The notes under the pieces were generated by a model, which was not told the DNA's origin, did no database searches, and saw nothing but the letters and a program-made list of their open reading frames with translations. This document shows positions 51,042 to 59,059 of a DNA stretch of 64,000 nucleotides, piece after piece. Position numbers and translations under genes: made by a program. Within the stretch, counting starts at the first letter, position 1. Every line of letters begins with the position of its first letter. The DNA comes from Olsenella uli (lineage in GTDB: Bacteria > Actinomycetota > Coriobacteriia > Coriobacteriales > Atopobiaceae), in assembly GCF_016899935.1 (NCBI RefSeq), contig NZ_JACJJK010000010.1, positions 1 through 64,000 on the forward strand, given 5' to 3'.

Positions 51042-51608
51042 CTAGACGCGGCCGACGAACTTGCCGCCGTCGCGGGTGTCGACCTTGATCTTCTCGCCCA
51101 CGTTGAGGTAGAGCGGGACCTGGATCACGGCACCAGTCTCCACCGTGGCCGGCTTGGTGCCGCCCTGGACGGTGTCGCCCTTGAAGCCGGGGTCGGTCTC
51201 GGTAATCTCGACCTCGATGAACATCGGGGGCTGCACGCCCAGGAGCTCGGTGTCGGCGTAGAGGAGCTGGGCGTTGTCGTTCTCCTTGAACCACTTGGCG
51301 TTGTCGCCGATGAAGTCCGCGGAGAGCTCGACCTGCTCGTAGGTCTCGTTGTCCATGAAGTAGTAGGTGGCGCCGTCGTTGTAGAGGTACTGCATCTCCT
51401 TGGTGATGAGCTGCACGTTCTCGAACTTGGTGCCGGCGTTGCAGGTCTGGTCGATCACGCGACCGGTCTTGAGATCGCGGATCTTGTAACGGACGAAGGC
51501 ACCGCCCTTGCCGGGCTTGACGTGCTGGAACTCGACGATCGTGTAGTACTTGTCGTTGATCTTGAGGCCCATGCCGTTCTTGAAGTCTGCGGTGCTGATG
51601 GTTGCCAT
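51042..51608 (-). CDS. efp: Translation elongation factor P
   Basis: 188 residues, normal length. The N-terminal KOW-like domain has VEFQHVKPGKGGAFVRYKIR with the loop lysine that reaches the peptidyl transferase centre; the C-terminal OB domains contain ETDPGFKGDTVQGGTKPATV and GAVIQVPLYLNVGEKIKVDT. It relieves stalling at polyproline, which fits the many Pro-rich linkers in this window. GGAAAGG lies ahead of the ATG and a TAGAAT -10 at 51644-51649. Confidence 0.96.
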   Translation of the reverse strand: MATISTADFKNGMGLKINDKYYTIVEFQHVKPGKGGAFVRYKIRDLKTGRVIDQTCNAGTKFENVQLITKEMQYLYNDGATYYFMDNETYEQVELSADFIGDNAKWFKENDNAQLLYADTELLGVQPPMFIEVEITETDPGFKGDTVQGGTKPATVETGAVIQVPLYLNVGEKIKVDTRDGGKFVGRV

Positions 51609-51693
51609 GTTGCGCCTTTCCGTCGTGCTCACATACGTGCGATATTCTAGCACCCCGGGCGCCCTGCGCGCAGATTCCATGATGGCGGCGTTA

Positions 51694-51819
51694 CCAGAAA
51701 TCCCGAGTTACGCACACTCGTCGCAGCGAAGGAGCGCGCGCTACTCGGGATTATTGTCCGAATTGCCATGAATCCCGAGTTACGCATGACGAGAAGCGCG
51801 CGCAACTCGGGATTTCTGG
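51694..51819. repeat. Paired AATCCCGAGT hairpins, locus 1
   Basis: The outer arms CCAGAAATCCCGAGTT (51694-51709) and AACTCGGGATTTCTGG (51804-51819) are perfect complements. Inside, ACTCGGGATT (51743-51752) and AATCCCGAGT (51771-51780) give a second, nested pair, so two hairpins or one long one can form. A related arrangement lies at 63504-63635. It sits in the gap between the starts or ends of efp and the DUF956 gene. Confidence 0.85.
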
Positions 51820-51850
51820 AAACGCCGGCCAGGCAAGAAGAGCGCGGCGC

Positions 51851-52237
51851 CTACCCGCGCCGGAAGAGGCGGCGGAACAGCCCCGCAAACCCCGCGCGCA
51901 TGACGCCGAAGAAGGTGGCCGAGCGCACGATCTTCTCGCCGCCGATGTGGTCGCGCACGGCGCGCAGCAGCCGGTGGTTGTTGCGCCCGGAGAACGAGAA
52001 GTGCCCGTTCTCCCTGGTGAAGACCGCAAAGCGCGGGATCACGCGGCCGCCGAACATCACCGAGGCGTCGATGTGGTCGATCTGGTCCCAGGGGATCTGG
52101 ATGTAGTCCTCGACGTTGCGCTCGTTGTAGAACTCGAGCGCCTTGTCCCCCACCATCATGGAGCCGGTGACGGAGAGGCCCGTGAACATGGTCGCAGGCA
52201 TGGTGAGGTCAACCTTGGTGTTCTGAGACTGGGCCAT
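51851..52237 (-). CDS. DUF956 family protein of the mannose PTS
   Basis: 128 residues. LTMPATMFTGLSVTGSMMVG, EDYIQIPWDQIDHIDASVMF and RNNHRLLRAVRDHIGGEKIV match the DUF956 family, which accompanies mannose-type PTS genes (ManO-like) and is thought to be regulatory. GGGAGGAGGG precedes the ATG. It is the last gene of the PTS operon, after a 117-bp gap. Confidence 0.87.
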   Translation of the reverse strand: MAQSQNTKVDLTMPATMFTGLSVTGSMMVGDKALEFYNERNVEDYIQIPWDQIDHIDASVMFGGRVIPRFAVFTRENGHFSFSGRNNHRLLRAVRDHIGGEKIVRSATFFGVMRAGFAGLFRRLFRRG

Positions 52238-52354
52238 GGGCCCTCCTCCCTGGGAAGAGCGATCGAGCGAGAAACGCGAGGGGCCGCGCCCCGCACGACG
52301 TCATTGTGACACGTCTTGCGAGGGCGCGGCCGCCTGGGACGAGCCGGTCGGGCC

Positions 52355-53299
52355 TTAGAGCAGGCCGACGAGATGACCCACGATGCCCACGGCGAACATG
52401 CCGATGATGATGACGATCGGGGAGACCTTCTTCTTGAGCAGCCAGCAGCACAGCAGCGTCACGCACACGGCGGCAAGACCCGGGATGAGGCTGTCGAGGT
52501 TCTGCTGGAGCGTGGTGACTTTGACCTGCTCGAGACCAGTAGAGCCGAGGGAGGCGTACTGCGAGAGCGCGCTGTGAATCGCGTCCGCGACGCCCTGGCC
52601 ACCCTGGCCGGCGGTGTCGGCGATGGCGGTCCAGTCAATGAAGGCGCCGTCGGACTGCTCGACGCGGGAGACCACCGGCGCGAAGGAGATGGACACCCAG
52701 CGCTGGACCAGGCCACCGATGACGAACATGCCGAGGATGGAGGCGCCCTCGGTGATCTTGCCCATCAGGCCACCGGAGAGGTCCTTGGTGATGGAGGTGC
52801 CGAGCTTGTAGCCAAACTCCTGCGTGTACCAGATGAACGCCATGCGGATGAGGTTCCAGAGCACGAAGAACAGGATCGGGCCGACGATGTTGCCCTCCAT
52901 GGCGAGCGACGCGCCGAGCGCGCCGAGCAGCGGGCGGAGGGTGAACCAGAACGCCGGGTCACCGACGCCGGCGAGCGGGCCCATCATGCCGACCTTGACG
53001 CCCTGGATGGCGGCGTCGTCGACGGGCGCGCCGTTGGCGCGGTCCTCCTCGAGGGCGAGCGTGACGCCCATGACGGGGGCCGAGACGTACGGGTGCGTGT
53101 TGTAGAACTCCATGTGACGCTTGAGCGCCGCGATCTGGTCATCCTTGTTGGGGTAGAGCTTCTTGATGGCCGGGATGATGGAGTAGCACCAGCCGCCGTT
53201 CTGCATGCGCTCGTAGTTCCAGGAGCCCTGGAGGAACTGGTGGCGCCAGGCGACGGACATGCGGTCCTTCTTGGACAGGGTTACCTTGTTCTCTGCCAT
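52355..53299 (-). CDS. PTS mannose/fructose/sorbose family IID component
   Basis: 314 residues. LSKKDRMSVAWRHQFLQGSW, YERMQNGGWCYSIIPAIKKL, FYNTHPYVSAPVMGVTLALE and GVKVGMMGPLAGVGDPAFW are IID signatures; membrane helices lie at the C-terminus. With IIC it forms the sugar channel. An insert of acidic/hydrophobic character precedes the last helices (about 220-280). It lies 18 bp after the IIC gene. Confidence 0.94.
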   Translation of the reverse strand: MAENKVTLSKKDRMSVAWRHQFLQGSWNYERMQNGGWCYSIIPAIKKLYPNKDDQIAALKRHMEFYNTHPYVSAPVMGVTLALEEDRANGAPVDDAAIQGVKVGMMGPLAGVGDPAFWFTLRPLLGALGASLAMEGNIVGPILFFVLWNLIRMAFIWYTQEFGYKLGTSITKDLSGGLMGKITEGASILGMFVIGGLVQRWVSISFAPVVSRVEQSDGAFIDWTAIADTAGQGGQGVADAIHSALSQYASLGSTGLEQVKVTTLQQNLDSLIPGLAAVCVTLLCCWLLKKKVSPIVIIIGMFAVGIVGHLVGLL

Positions 53300-53317
53300 G
53301 TGTTCTCTCCTCCCTTC

Positions 53318-54130
53318 CTACTCGTAGTCGTCCAGGATGTCGCCGAGCGGGTCGCCCGAGCCGGCGGCGCCGGCACCGGCCTTGGCGGCCTCCTTGAGGC
53401 CCAGGTAGATGAGGGCCAGGGAGATGCCGATGACGCCGAGGGCGATGAGGGTCAGCTCGGAGATGGCGGCAACGCAGAAGCCGAGCGCGAAGAACGGCCA
53501 GACCTCGTTGGTGGCCATCATGTTGATGACCATGGCGTAGCCGACGGCCGCGACCATGCCGCCGCCAATCGTCATGCCCTCGTTGAGCCACGCGGGCATC
53601 ATGTTGAGGGCGCCCATGACGGCCTCGTCGGGGATGAAGCAGAGCGCGGCGGCCGGGATGGCGATGCGGATGCCCTGCATGCAGATGGCCGCGATCTGCC
53701 AGGCCTCGATGGCCGCGAAGTTGCCCTTGGCCGCAGCGGCGTCCTGGGCGTGGACCACGGGGATGGCGAGCGTGCGGACGATCATCGTCAGGAAGAGGCC
53801 CGCCACGGACAGCGGCACGGCGACGGCGATGGCCGTGGTGATGGCCTCGCCCTGGTCGGCCCCACCGTTGAGGGCGATGACCATGAGGATGGCCGAGGCC
53901 ACCGAGGCGAGCGCCGCGTCGGGCGCGACGGCGGCGCCGATGTTGGCCCAGCCGAGGGCCATCATCTGGAGCGTGCCGCCGAGGATGATGCCCGCCTCGA
54001 GGTGACCGGTCACCAGACCGATCAGCGTGCAGGCCACCAGCGGCTGGTGGAACTGGAACTCGTCAAGGATGCCCTCCATGCCGGCAAAGAAGGCGACAAT
54101 GACGATAAGGACGATTGCGAAAACCGACAT
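53318..54130 (-). CDS. PTS mannose/fructose/sorbose family IIC component
   Basis: 270 residues and about seven membrane helices. FAGMEGILDEFQFHQPLVAC, LVTGHLEAGIILGGTLQMMA and LGWANIGAAVAPDAALASV are diagnostic of the mannose-family IIC. A short acidic tail (DPLGDILDDYE) follows a Gly/Ala linker. It lies between IIAB and IID in the standard order. Confidence 0.95.
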   Translation of the reverse strand: MSVFAIVLIVIVAFFAGMEGILDEFQFHQPLVACTLIGLVTGHLEAGIILGGTLQMMALGWANIGAAVAPDAALASVASAILMVIALNGGADQGEAITTAIAVAVPLSVAGLFLTMIVRTLAIPVVHAQDAAAAKGNFAAIEAWQIAAICMQGIRIAIPAAALCFIPDEAVMGALNMMPAWLNEGMTIGGGMVAAVGYAMVINMMATNEVWPFFALGFCVAAISELTLIALGVIGISLALIYLGLKEAAKAGAGAAGSGDPLGDILDDYE

Positions 54131-54143
54131 GCTTCCCTCCTTC

Positions 54144-55154
54144 TTATGCCTGTGCGGCCTGTGCGGCGAGCTCGGACTTGGCCTTGCTCATCATGGCCTC
54201 AAAGTTCTCGGGCGAGTCGGCCGGAACCTTGCGGATGTCAAACGTGACGCCCTTGGCCTGGAGCGCCTCGAGGCACTCGACGTCGGCCTGGTCCATGGCG
54301 ATCGCGTTGGTGACGACGACCTTGCCCACGGAGTGGGCCATGGAGCCGATGTTCACGTTCTTGATGTCGACGCCGCCCTCGATCGCCTTCAGGACGTCCT
54401 GCGGGGTCTCGAAGAGCAGGAAGGCCTTGGTGGCGCCGAAGCGCGGGTCCTTGGAGACCTCGATCATCTTGGAGATGGGGATGACGTGGGCCTTGACTCC
54501 CGGGGGCGCGGCCTGGACGATCATCGTCTTGCGGAGCTCGTCGTGAGCCACGCCGTCGGAGACGACGATGATGCGGTCGGGGTTGATGGCCTTGGTCCAG
54601 GCCGTGGCCACCTGGCCGTGCAGCAGGCGCGTGTCGACGCGGCAGTGCGCGATCTTGATGTGGCCGTCGCCGAGGACGGTTCCCGGCGGGATGGCGCCGA
54701 CCGGGGCGGCAGCGGGGGCCGCCGGAGCCGCGGGCGCGGCCTCGGCCGGGGCGAGCTCCTCCGGCTTGATGCAGACGCCGGCCTTGGCCTCGGGGTAGAT
54801 GGCCTTGGCGACCTCGGCCGCGGTCTCGGCGCCCATGCGCTCGCCGTACGCGGAGACGAGCATCGGCAGGTTGAGACCGCCGACGGCGACCCAGTTCTCG
54901 TGGCCCTCCTCCCCGAGCAGCAGCGACACCTGGTTCCAGGGGGTGCCCCCCTGGAGGTCGACGAGGAACAGGACCTGGTCCTGGTCCTCGAAGCCGGCGA
55001 CGGCCTCGAGCAGCTTGGCGCGAAGGTCGTCCGGCCCCATCTCGGGCATGAGCGTCACGGCAGCGACGTTCTCCTGCGGGCCAAAGATCATCTGGCCGGA
55101 CATCTTTATGCCCTCGGCGAACGTGCCATGACTGGCTAGGACAATGCTAACCAC
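54144..55154 (-). CDS. PTS mannose/fructose/sorbose family IIAB component
   Basis: 336 residues. The IIA domain starts VVSIVLASHGTFAEGIKMSG with the phosphorylated His9 and has FLVDLQGGTPWNQ; an Ala/Pro linker (about 132-155) leads to the IIB domain, IKIAHCRVDTRLLHGQVATA with its His, and NPDRIIVVSDGVAHDELRKT. It is a fused ManL-like protein. GTG start at 55154 with GGAGG upstream. It is the first gene of the operon. Confidence 0.95.
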   Translation of the reverse strand: MVSIVLASHGTFAEGIKMSGQMIFGPQENVAAVTLMPEMGPDDLRAKLLEAVAGFEDQDQVLFLVDLQGGTPWNQVSLLLGEEGHENWVAVGGLNLPMLVSAYGERMGAETAAEVAKAIYPEAKAGVCIKPEELAPAEAAPAAPAAPAAAPVGAIPPGTVLGDGHIKIAHCRVDTRLLHGQVATAWTKAINPDRIIVVSDGVAHDELRKTMIVQAAPPGVKAHVIPISKMIEVSKDPRFGATKAFLLFETPQDVLKAIEGGVDIKNVNIGSMAHSVGKVVVTNAIAMDQADVECLEALQAKGVTFDIRKVPADSPENFEAMMSKAKSELAAQAAQA

Positions 55155-55216
55155 CGCTTACCTCCTTCTCTGTTTCGCGGACCCTTACCTTTGCTATGCC
55201 TGCGCGGCGCGACGGG

Positions 55217-55262
55217 CCTTCACAGTTTCTCCCCCGCCGCTCCATGCGCCCTTCACATTCTA
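55217..55262 (-). promoter_or_regulatory. Candidate promoter/operator of the mannose PTS operon
   Basis: On the minus strand TAGAAT (55257-55262) could be a -10, and TGTGAAGG occurs twice, 33 bp apart (55250-55257 and 55217-55224), near three helical turns. The repeats sit between the putative start site and the gene. No clear -35. Confidence 0.4.
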
Positions 55263-55324
55263 GCTCAGCGGGGCCCTCGCGGCATCTGAGAACGGGGTCG
55301 GGCCGTCGTTTTTCTCGCCAGCCG

Positions 55325-55560
55325 GTGGGTCCGGGAATCCGGGGGCTTGTCACGGGGACGTCTAGAAAACGGCTCCCGTGCGCGGTCCGGAGCGGGTCCG
55401 AGTGCGCACGGGAGCCTCTTTCTGGAATCTGGCGTGTCAAGGGCGGCGTTTCTCGGAAGAACGGGCGAGAAGAACGCCGATTCGCGGCCACACGCGGGAC
55501 AAGCCCGCGCATTCACGGACGCCGCCGGAACAGGGTCGGCGATTCCCGGAGCCGCCGCGC
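55325..55560. repeat. Mirrored 31-bp repeat array, locus D
   Basis: Degenerate forward units (CCGGGAATCCGGGGGCTTGT) and inverted units (TGTCAAGGGCGGCGTTTCTC; GGCGATTCCCGG) flank a strong 13-bp stem at 55371-55416. A 12-mer copy (55464-55475) lies within. This fills the gap between the PTS operon and the Xaa-Pro peptidase gene; no coding frame is supported. Confidence 0.72.
55371..55416 (-). terminator. Likely terminator of the peptidase transcript
   Basis: Perfect 13-bp arms GGCTCCCGTGCGC (55371-55383) and GCGCACGGGAGCC (55404-55416). Read on the minus strand the stem is followed by GTTTTCTAGA, a short T-run. On the plus strand TCTTTCT follows, so it may work both ways. Confidence 0.65.
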
Positions 55561-55565
55561 GCCCG

Positions 55566-56690
55566 CTACCTCCCTACGACGACGAGGTCATGCGTGGAGC
55601 GGGTGAACGGCTCGAAGCCGCCCTCGGTCACGAGGCCGAAGTCCTCCAGGCGGATGCCGAAGCGCCCGGGCAGGTAGATGCCCGGCTCGATGGTCACGAC
55701 CGAGCCCTCGGGCACCGGGCGGTCCCAGCGGCGGTTGAAGTTGGGGTTCTCGTGGATCTGGATGCCCACGCCGTGGCCCAGGCCGTGGCCGAAGTAGTCG
55801 CCGTAGCCCGCCTCCGAGATCACGTCGACCGCGATCTGGTGGATGTCGCGCCCGATCACGCCGGCGTGGACGGCCTCGGCGCAGGCCTCGTGGGCGCGGC
55901 GAACCACGTCGTAGACCGCACGCTGCTCGGCGCCCGGCTCGCCCACGGCCACGGTGCGGGTCATGTCCGCGTGGTAGTCGTGGTAGCCCGCACCGTAGTC
56001 CATGACGATGAGGTCGCCCTCCTGGACCCGGCGCTCGCCGGGCTGGGCGTGGGGGTTCGCGCCGTTGGGGCCCGAGGCGATGATCGTGCCGAAGGAGAGC
56101 GCGTCGGCGCCGTGGGAGAGCATGTAGTTCTCCAGCTCGACGCGAATCTCCTGCTCGCTCACGCCGGGGCGAATGAACTCGCAGATGTGCGCGAAGGCCT
56201 CGTCGGTCACCTCCTGGGCGCGCCGCATGAGCGCGACCTCCTCGGCGTCCTTGACCATGCGCAGGTCGCAGATGTCGCCGTGCAGGCGCGGCGTGAGGCA
56301 GGCCACGCCGGCGCGGGAGAGCTCCACGAGCAGCTCGTCGTAGAACGCGAGGTCGCAGGTGTCCTCCACGGCCGCCACGCGCACGCGCTCGGCGGCGAGC
56401 CGGCGCGCCGCCCACGCGGCGGGGTCGACGACGTCCATGTCCAGGGCCCAGGCGGTGTCGGCGCCCAGGCGCTCGACGAAGGTGTTGTAGTAGCGGGAGT
56501 CCGTGTGGAGCCACTGGCCCGTGGCCGTGATCACGGCCGTGTGGGCCACCTCGTCGTCGAAGGTGCGCTCCGCGCCGGTGAGCCAGCGCAGGTCGGGGTT
56601 GTTGCGCAGGATCACGGCGTCGTAGCCGCGCTCCGCCATGAGCTCGCGCAGGCGCTCCACGCGCCCGGCGCATGCCTGTGCATCTGCCAT
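55566..56690 (-). CDS. M24 family Xaa-Pro peptidase
   Basis: 374 residues. An N-terminal creatinase-like domain (LRELMAERGYDAVILRNNPD, LRWLTGAERTF) precedes the pita-bread catalytic domain with the five metal ligands: two Asp in IVMDYGAGYHDYHADMTRT, His in YFGHGLGHGVGI, and two Glu in VVTIEPGIYLPG and IRLEDFGLVTEGG. It removes residues before proline. ATG at 56690 has AGGAGAAAGGA upstream. It lies just after the aroK/aroB-like pair. Confidence 0.92.
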   Translation of the reverse strand: MADAQACAGRVERLRELMAERGYDAVILRNNPDLRWLTGAERTFDDEVAHTAVITATGQWLHTDSRYYNTFVERLGADTAWALDMDVVDPAAWAARRLAAERVRVAAVEDTCDLAFYDELLVELSRAGVACLTPRLHGDICDLRMVKDAEEVALMRRAQEVTDEAFAHICEFIRPGVSEQEIRVELENYMLSHGADALSFGTIIASGPNGANPHAQPGERRVQEGDLIVMDYGAGYHDYHADMTRTVAVGEPGAEQRAVYDVVRRAHEACAEAVHAGVIGRDIHQIAVDVISEAGYGDYFGHGLGHGVGIQIHENPNFNRRWDRPVPEGSVVTIEPGIYLPGRFGIRLEDFGLVTEGGFEPFTRSTHDLVVVGR

Positions 56691-56746
56691 TTCGTGTCCT
56701 TTCTCCTGAGAGGGTCTGTTGGTCGGGTCGGGCCGGTCGCCGCGCG

Positions 56747-57904
56747 TCACGCGGGGCGCGAGGCGCACCAGGCGGCCGCGTGCTCGGCGAGCAGCTCGTC
56801 GGTCATGACCGCGAGGCGCACGCGCCCGAGGCCGCGCGGCACGGCGAGCATGAAGCGGTTGGTCCGCAGGAAGCGCTCGTCCCGGATGCGCCCGACGAGC
56901 GCCTCCGGGTCCACGTGCGCCCGGGACGTGGGGACGCCCAGGCGCTCGAGCACCTCGTCCACCGCGAGCATGTCGTCGATCGAGAAGGTCCCCTGCGCCA
57001 CGCCGAGGCGCGAGGCGAAGCGCATGCCGTCGGCGAGCGCGGTCGCGGGGCTCGTCTCGCCCGGCGCGAGCGAGCGGAGCGCCTCGGCGAAGGTGGTCCC
57101 GAACTCGAGGGACTGCCGCAGCGCCGCCGAGGTCGCCGAGGAGACCTTGCCGCGGCTCTTGAGGGTGTCCTGCAGCTGGGTGACCAGCGCGTCGCGGTCG
57201 TCGGCGGCGAGGGCGTCGGCGGCGTCCCAGAGGCGCCCGAACGAGCGGTCGGACTCGCACATCGCCGTCTGCACCATGAGCGAGAAGGCGAGAAGGGCCG
57301 GCTCGCTCGTCGGGTCCTCGCCGACGAGGTCGAGGTCGACGCACGTGAAGCGCGCGGTCGCGTCCTGCGCGAGCATGCGCGGGCTGCCCGCCGCGTCGAG
57401 GGCGCGCGGCGTGGTCGCCGCCGCGACGGCGCACGGCAGGTCGAGCGGGACCTCGGCGAGCTGCACGCCGCCGCACCAGCCCGCGCAGACATAGGACGCC
57501 ACGGAGAGCGTCTCGTAGCCGCCCACGACGAGCACCAGGTCGTCGGCCGTGACGCGCGCCTCGGCGAGCAGCTCGCAGAGGCGGCTCGCGGCGGCGAGGT
57601 CGCAGGCGCCGCGCGCTATCTGGCCGGAGCGGACCTCAAAGCCCTGGGCGCGGAGGTTGTCGCGCAGGGTGCGGACCACGTCCTCGCTCACGCCCTCCTC
57701 GACGAGCAGCGCGCAGAGGTGCGGGCGGCCCGCCGCCGAGCGCAGCACGTCCGGGAACTCGGGCAGGATGCCCGCGCCCGCGCGCAGGTCCATGGAGGCC
57801 CCGCGCATGACCACCCACTGGCGCGCGGCGCGCGGCGCGGGCGGCGCCGCGGGGGCGTCCTTCTCGTCCCGGTCCTTCTCGTCCTGGTCAAGCGCTTCGC
57901 TCAC
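56747..57904 (-). CDS. Degenerate 3-dehydroquinate-synthase-like protein
   Basis: 385 residues. The overall order of an AroB protein can be followed: an NAD-binding half with DDLVLVVGGYETLSVASYVC and VQLAEVPLDLPCAVAAATTP, and a helical half with LEFGTTFAEALRSLAPGETS. However, the expected GGGVxxD loop, the GGKTG lysine motif, the AExIKYG glutamate, and the histidines of GHTxGHAIE and HGEA are all changed or missing. It should not be able to bind the catalytic zinc. The GTG start overlaps the aroK TGA (GTGA). It may be a regulator or partner of AroK; a true aroB would have to be elsewhere. Confidence 0.72.
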   Translation of the reverse strand: MSEALDQDEKDRDEKDAPAAPPAPRAARQWVVMRGASMDLRAGAGILPEFPDVLRSAAGRPHLCALLVEEGVSEDVVRTLRDNLRAQGFEVRSGQIARGACDLAAASRLCELLAEARVTADDLVLVVGGYETLSVASYVCAGWCGGVQLAEVPLDLPCAVAAATTPRALDAAGSPRMLAQDATARFTCVDLDLVGEDPTSEPALLAFSLMVQTAMCESDRSFGRLWDAADALAADDRDALVTQLQDTLKSRGKVSSATSAALRQSLEFGTTFAEALRSLAPGETSPATALADGMRFASRLGVAQGTFSIDDMLAVDEVLERLGVPTSRAHVDPEALVGRIRDERFLRTNRFMLAVPRGLGRVRLAVMTDELLAEHAAAWCASRPA

Positions 57905-58446
57905 AGGAGCCCCCTCTCCCAGAGCAGCTCCCCCGACTCGGAGGCGACCTGCTCGAACGTCTTGTTGCGGATGTCGATCGTGATGTCGGCGGCGCGCTCG
58001 TAGAGCGGCCGGCGCCGGCGGTAGACCTCGGCGGCGTGCTCGTCCGAGCCGAGGTCGGGCCTGAGCTCGGGGCGCTGAATCTGCCGCAGCGAGTCGGCGA
58101 GGTCGCCGTCGAGGTAGACGACGACGCCCATCTCGTGCATGAGCTCGAGGTTCTCGGGGCGCTCGACGATGCCCCCGCCGCAGCTCACGAGCAGCGACTT
58201 GCGGGCGGCGAGCTTTCTCAGCTGCGCGGTCTCGGCGTCGCGGAAGCGGGCCTCCCCCGCCGTGGCAAAGATCTGCGCCACCGAGGCCCCGAGCGCGCGC
58301 TCGACGAGCCGGTCGGTGTCCACGTGCGGGCGGTGGAAGAGCCCGCCGAGGTTGCGCGCGAGCGTGGACTTGCCGGCGCCGAGAAAGCCCACGAAGAAGA
58401 GGTGGTCGCACCCCTCGTGAACGACGTATCTCGGATCCTGCGGCAC
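57901..58446 (-). CDS. aroK: Shikimate kinase
   Basis: 181 residues. P-loop FFVGFLGAGKSTLARNLGGL, HVDTDRLVE (shikimate-binding Asp), GEARFRDAETAQLRKLA and SCGGGIVERPENL, plus RRPLYERAADITID near the end. It phosphorylates shikimate. GTG start at 58446 with GGGGGAG ahead. It is the first gene of a unit with the aroB-like gene. Confidence 0.93.
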   Translation of the reverse strand: MPQDPRYVVHEGCDHLFFVGFLGAGKSTLARNLGGLFHRPHVDTDRLVERALGASVAQIFATAGEARFRDAETAQLRKLAARKSLLVSCGGGIVERPENLELMHEMGVVVYLDGDLADSLRQIQRPELRPDLGSDEHAAEVYRRRRPLYERAADITIDIRNKTFEQVASESGELLWERGLL

Positions 58447-58548
58447 GGCACTCCCCCTTCGCGTATACCGAGAAGAGATTCTACTCGATAACCCTCGGGG
58501 GCGCGGCGCGCGTCGTCAACAGGGCCGCCCGGCGGGTACGTAGCTAGG

Positions 58549-59049
58549 CTACTCCCCCTCGAACTCGACGCCGCGCAGGGCGAGGCGCTCGAAGACGCGG
58601 AAGACGTGGGTGTACCAGAGGTCGCGGCGCGACTGCGGGCGCACGAGGACCGTGCGCACGCCGGCGAGGTTGCCGGCCGCGACGTCGGTGAAGACCTGGT
58701 CGCCGATCATGACGGTCTCCCCGGGGACGGCGCCCATGAGCCGCATCGCCCGCACGAGCGCGAACGGCAGCGGCTTCATCGCGTGGTCCACCACGTCCAT
58801 GCCCATCCGCTCGGCGCTGCCGCGCACCTGCGCGGAGTGGAAGTTGTTGGACACGAGGCAGAGCCCGAGGCCCGCCTCGCGGGCGCGGGCGAGCCACGCC
58901 ATGACCTCGGCGGGAGGCTCGGCGGCGTCGCGCGGGACGCAGGTGTTGTCACGGTCGAGAAGGACCAGGCGCACGCCGTCCGCCACCAGGTCCTCGACGC
59001 TCACCTTCGGCAGGCTCGCCACGTAGCGTGTGGCACGGAACAGTCCCAT
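58549..59049 (-). CDS. YqeG family HAD-type phosphatase
   Basis: 166 residues. RLVLLDRDNTCVPRDAAEPP is the HAD motif I with its two Asp; CLVSNNFHSAQVRGSAE (motif II), MKPLPFALVRAMRLMG (motif III Lys) and VMIGDQVFTDVAAGN (motif IV) follow. YqeG-like enzymes hydrolyse phosphate esters; the substrate is not certain. It lies ten bases downstream of mltG and often accompanies aro and mltG genes in Gram-positive genomes. Confidence 0.9.
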   Translation of the reverse strand: MGLFRATRYVASLPKVSVEDLVADGVRLVLLDRDNTCVPRDAAEPPAEVMAWLARAREAGLGLCLVSNNFHSAQVRGSAERMGMDVVDHAMKPLPFALVRAMRLMGAVPGETVMIGDQVFTDVAAGNLAGVRTVLVRPQSRRDLWYTHVFRVFERLALRGVEFEGE

Positions 59050-59059
59050 CCGAGGCCCC

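Noticed and set aside
56747-58411. A single aroK-aroB fusion of 554 codons
   Set aside because: The upstream part of this frame is out of frame with aroK; the aroB-like gene starts at a GTG overlapping the aroK stop.
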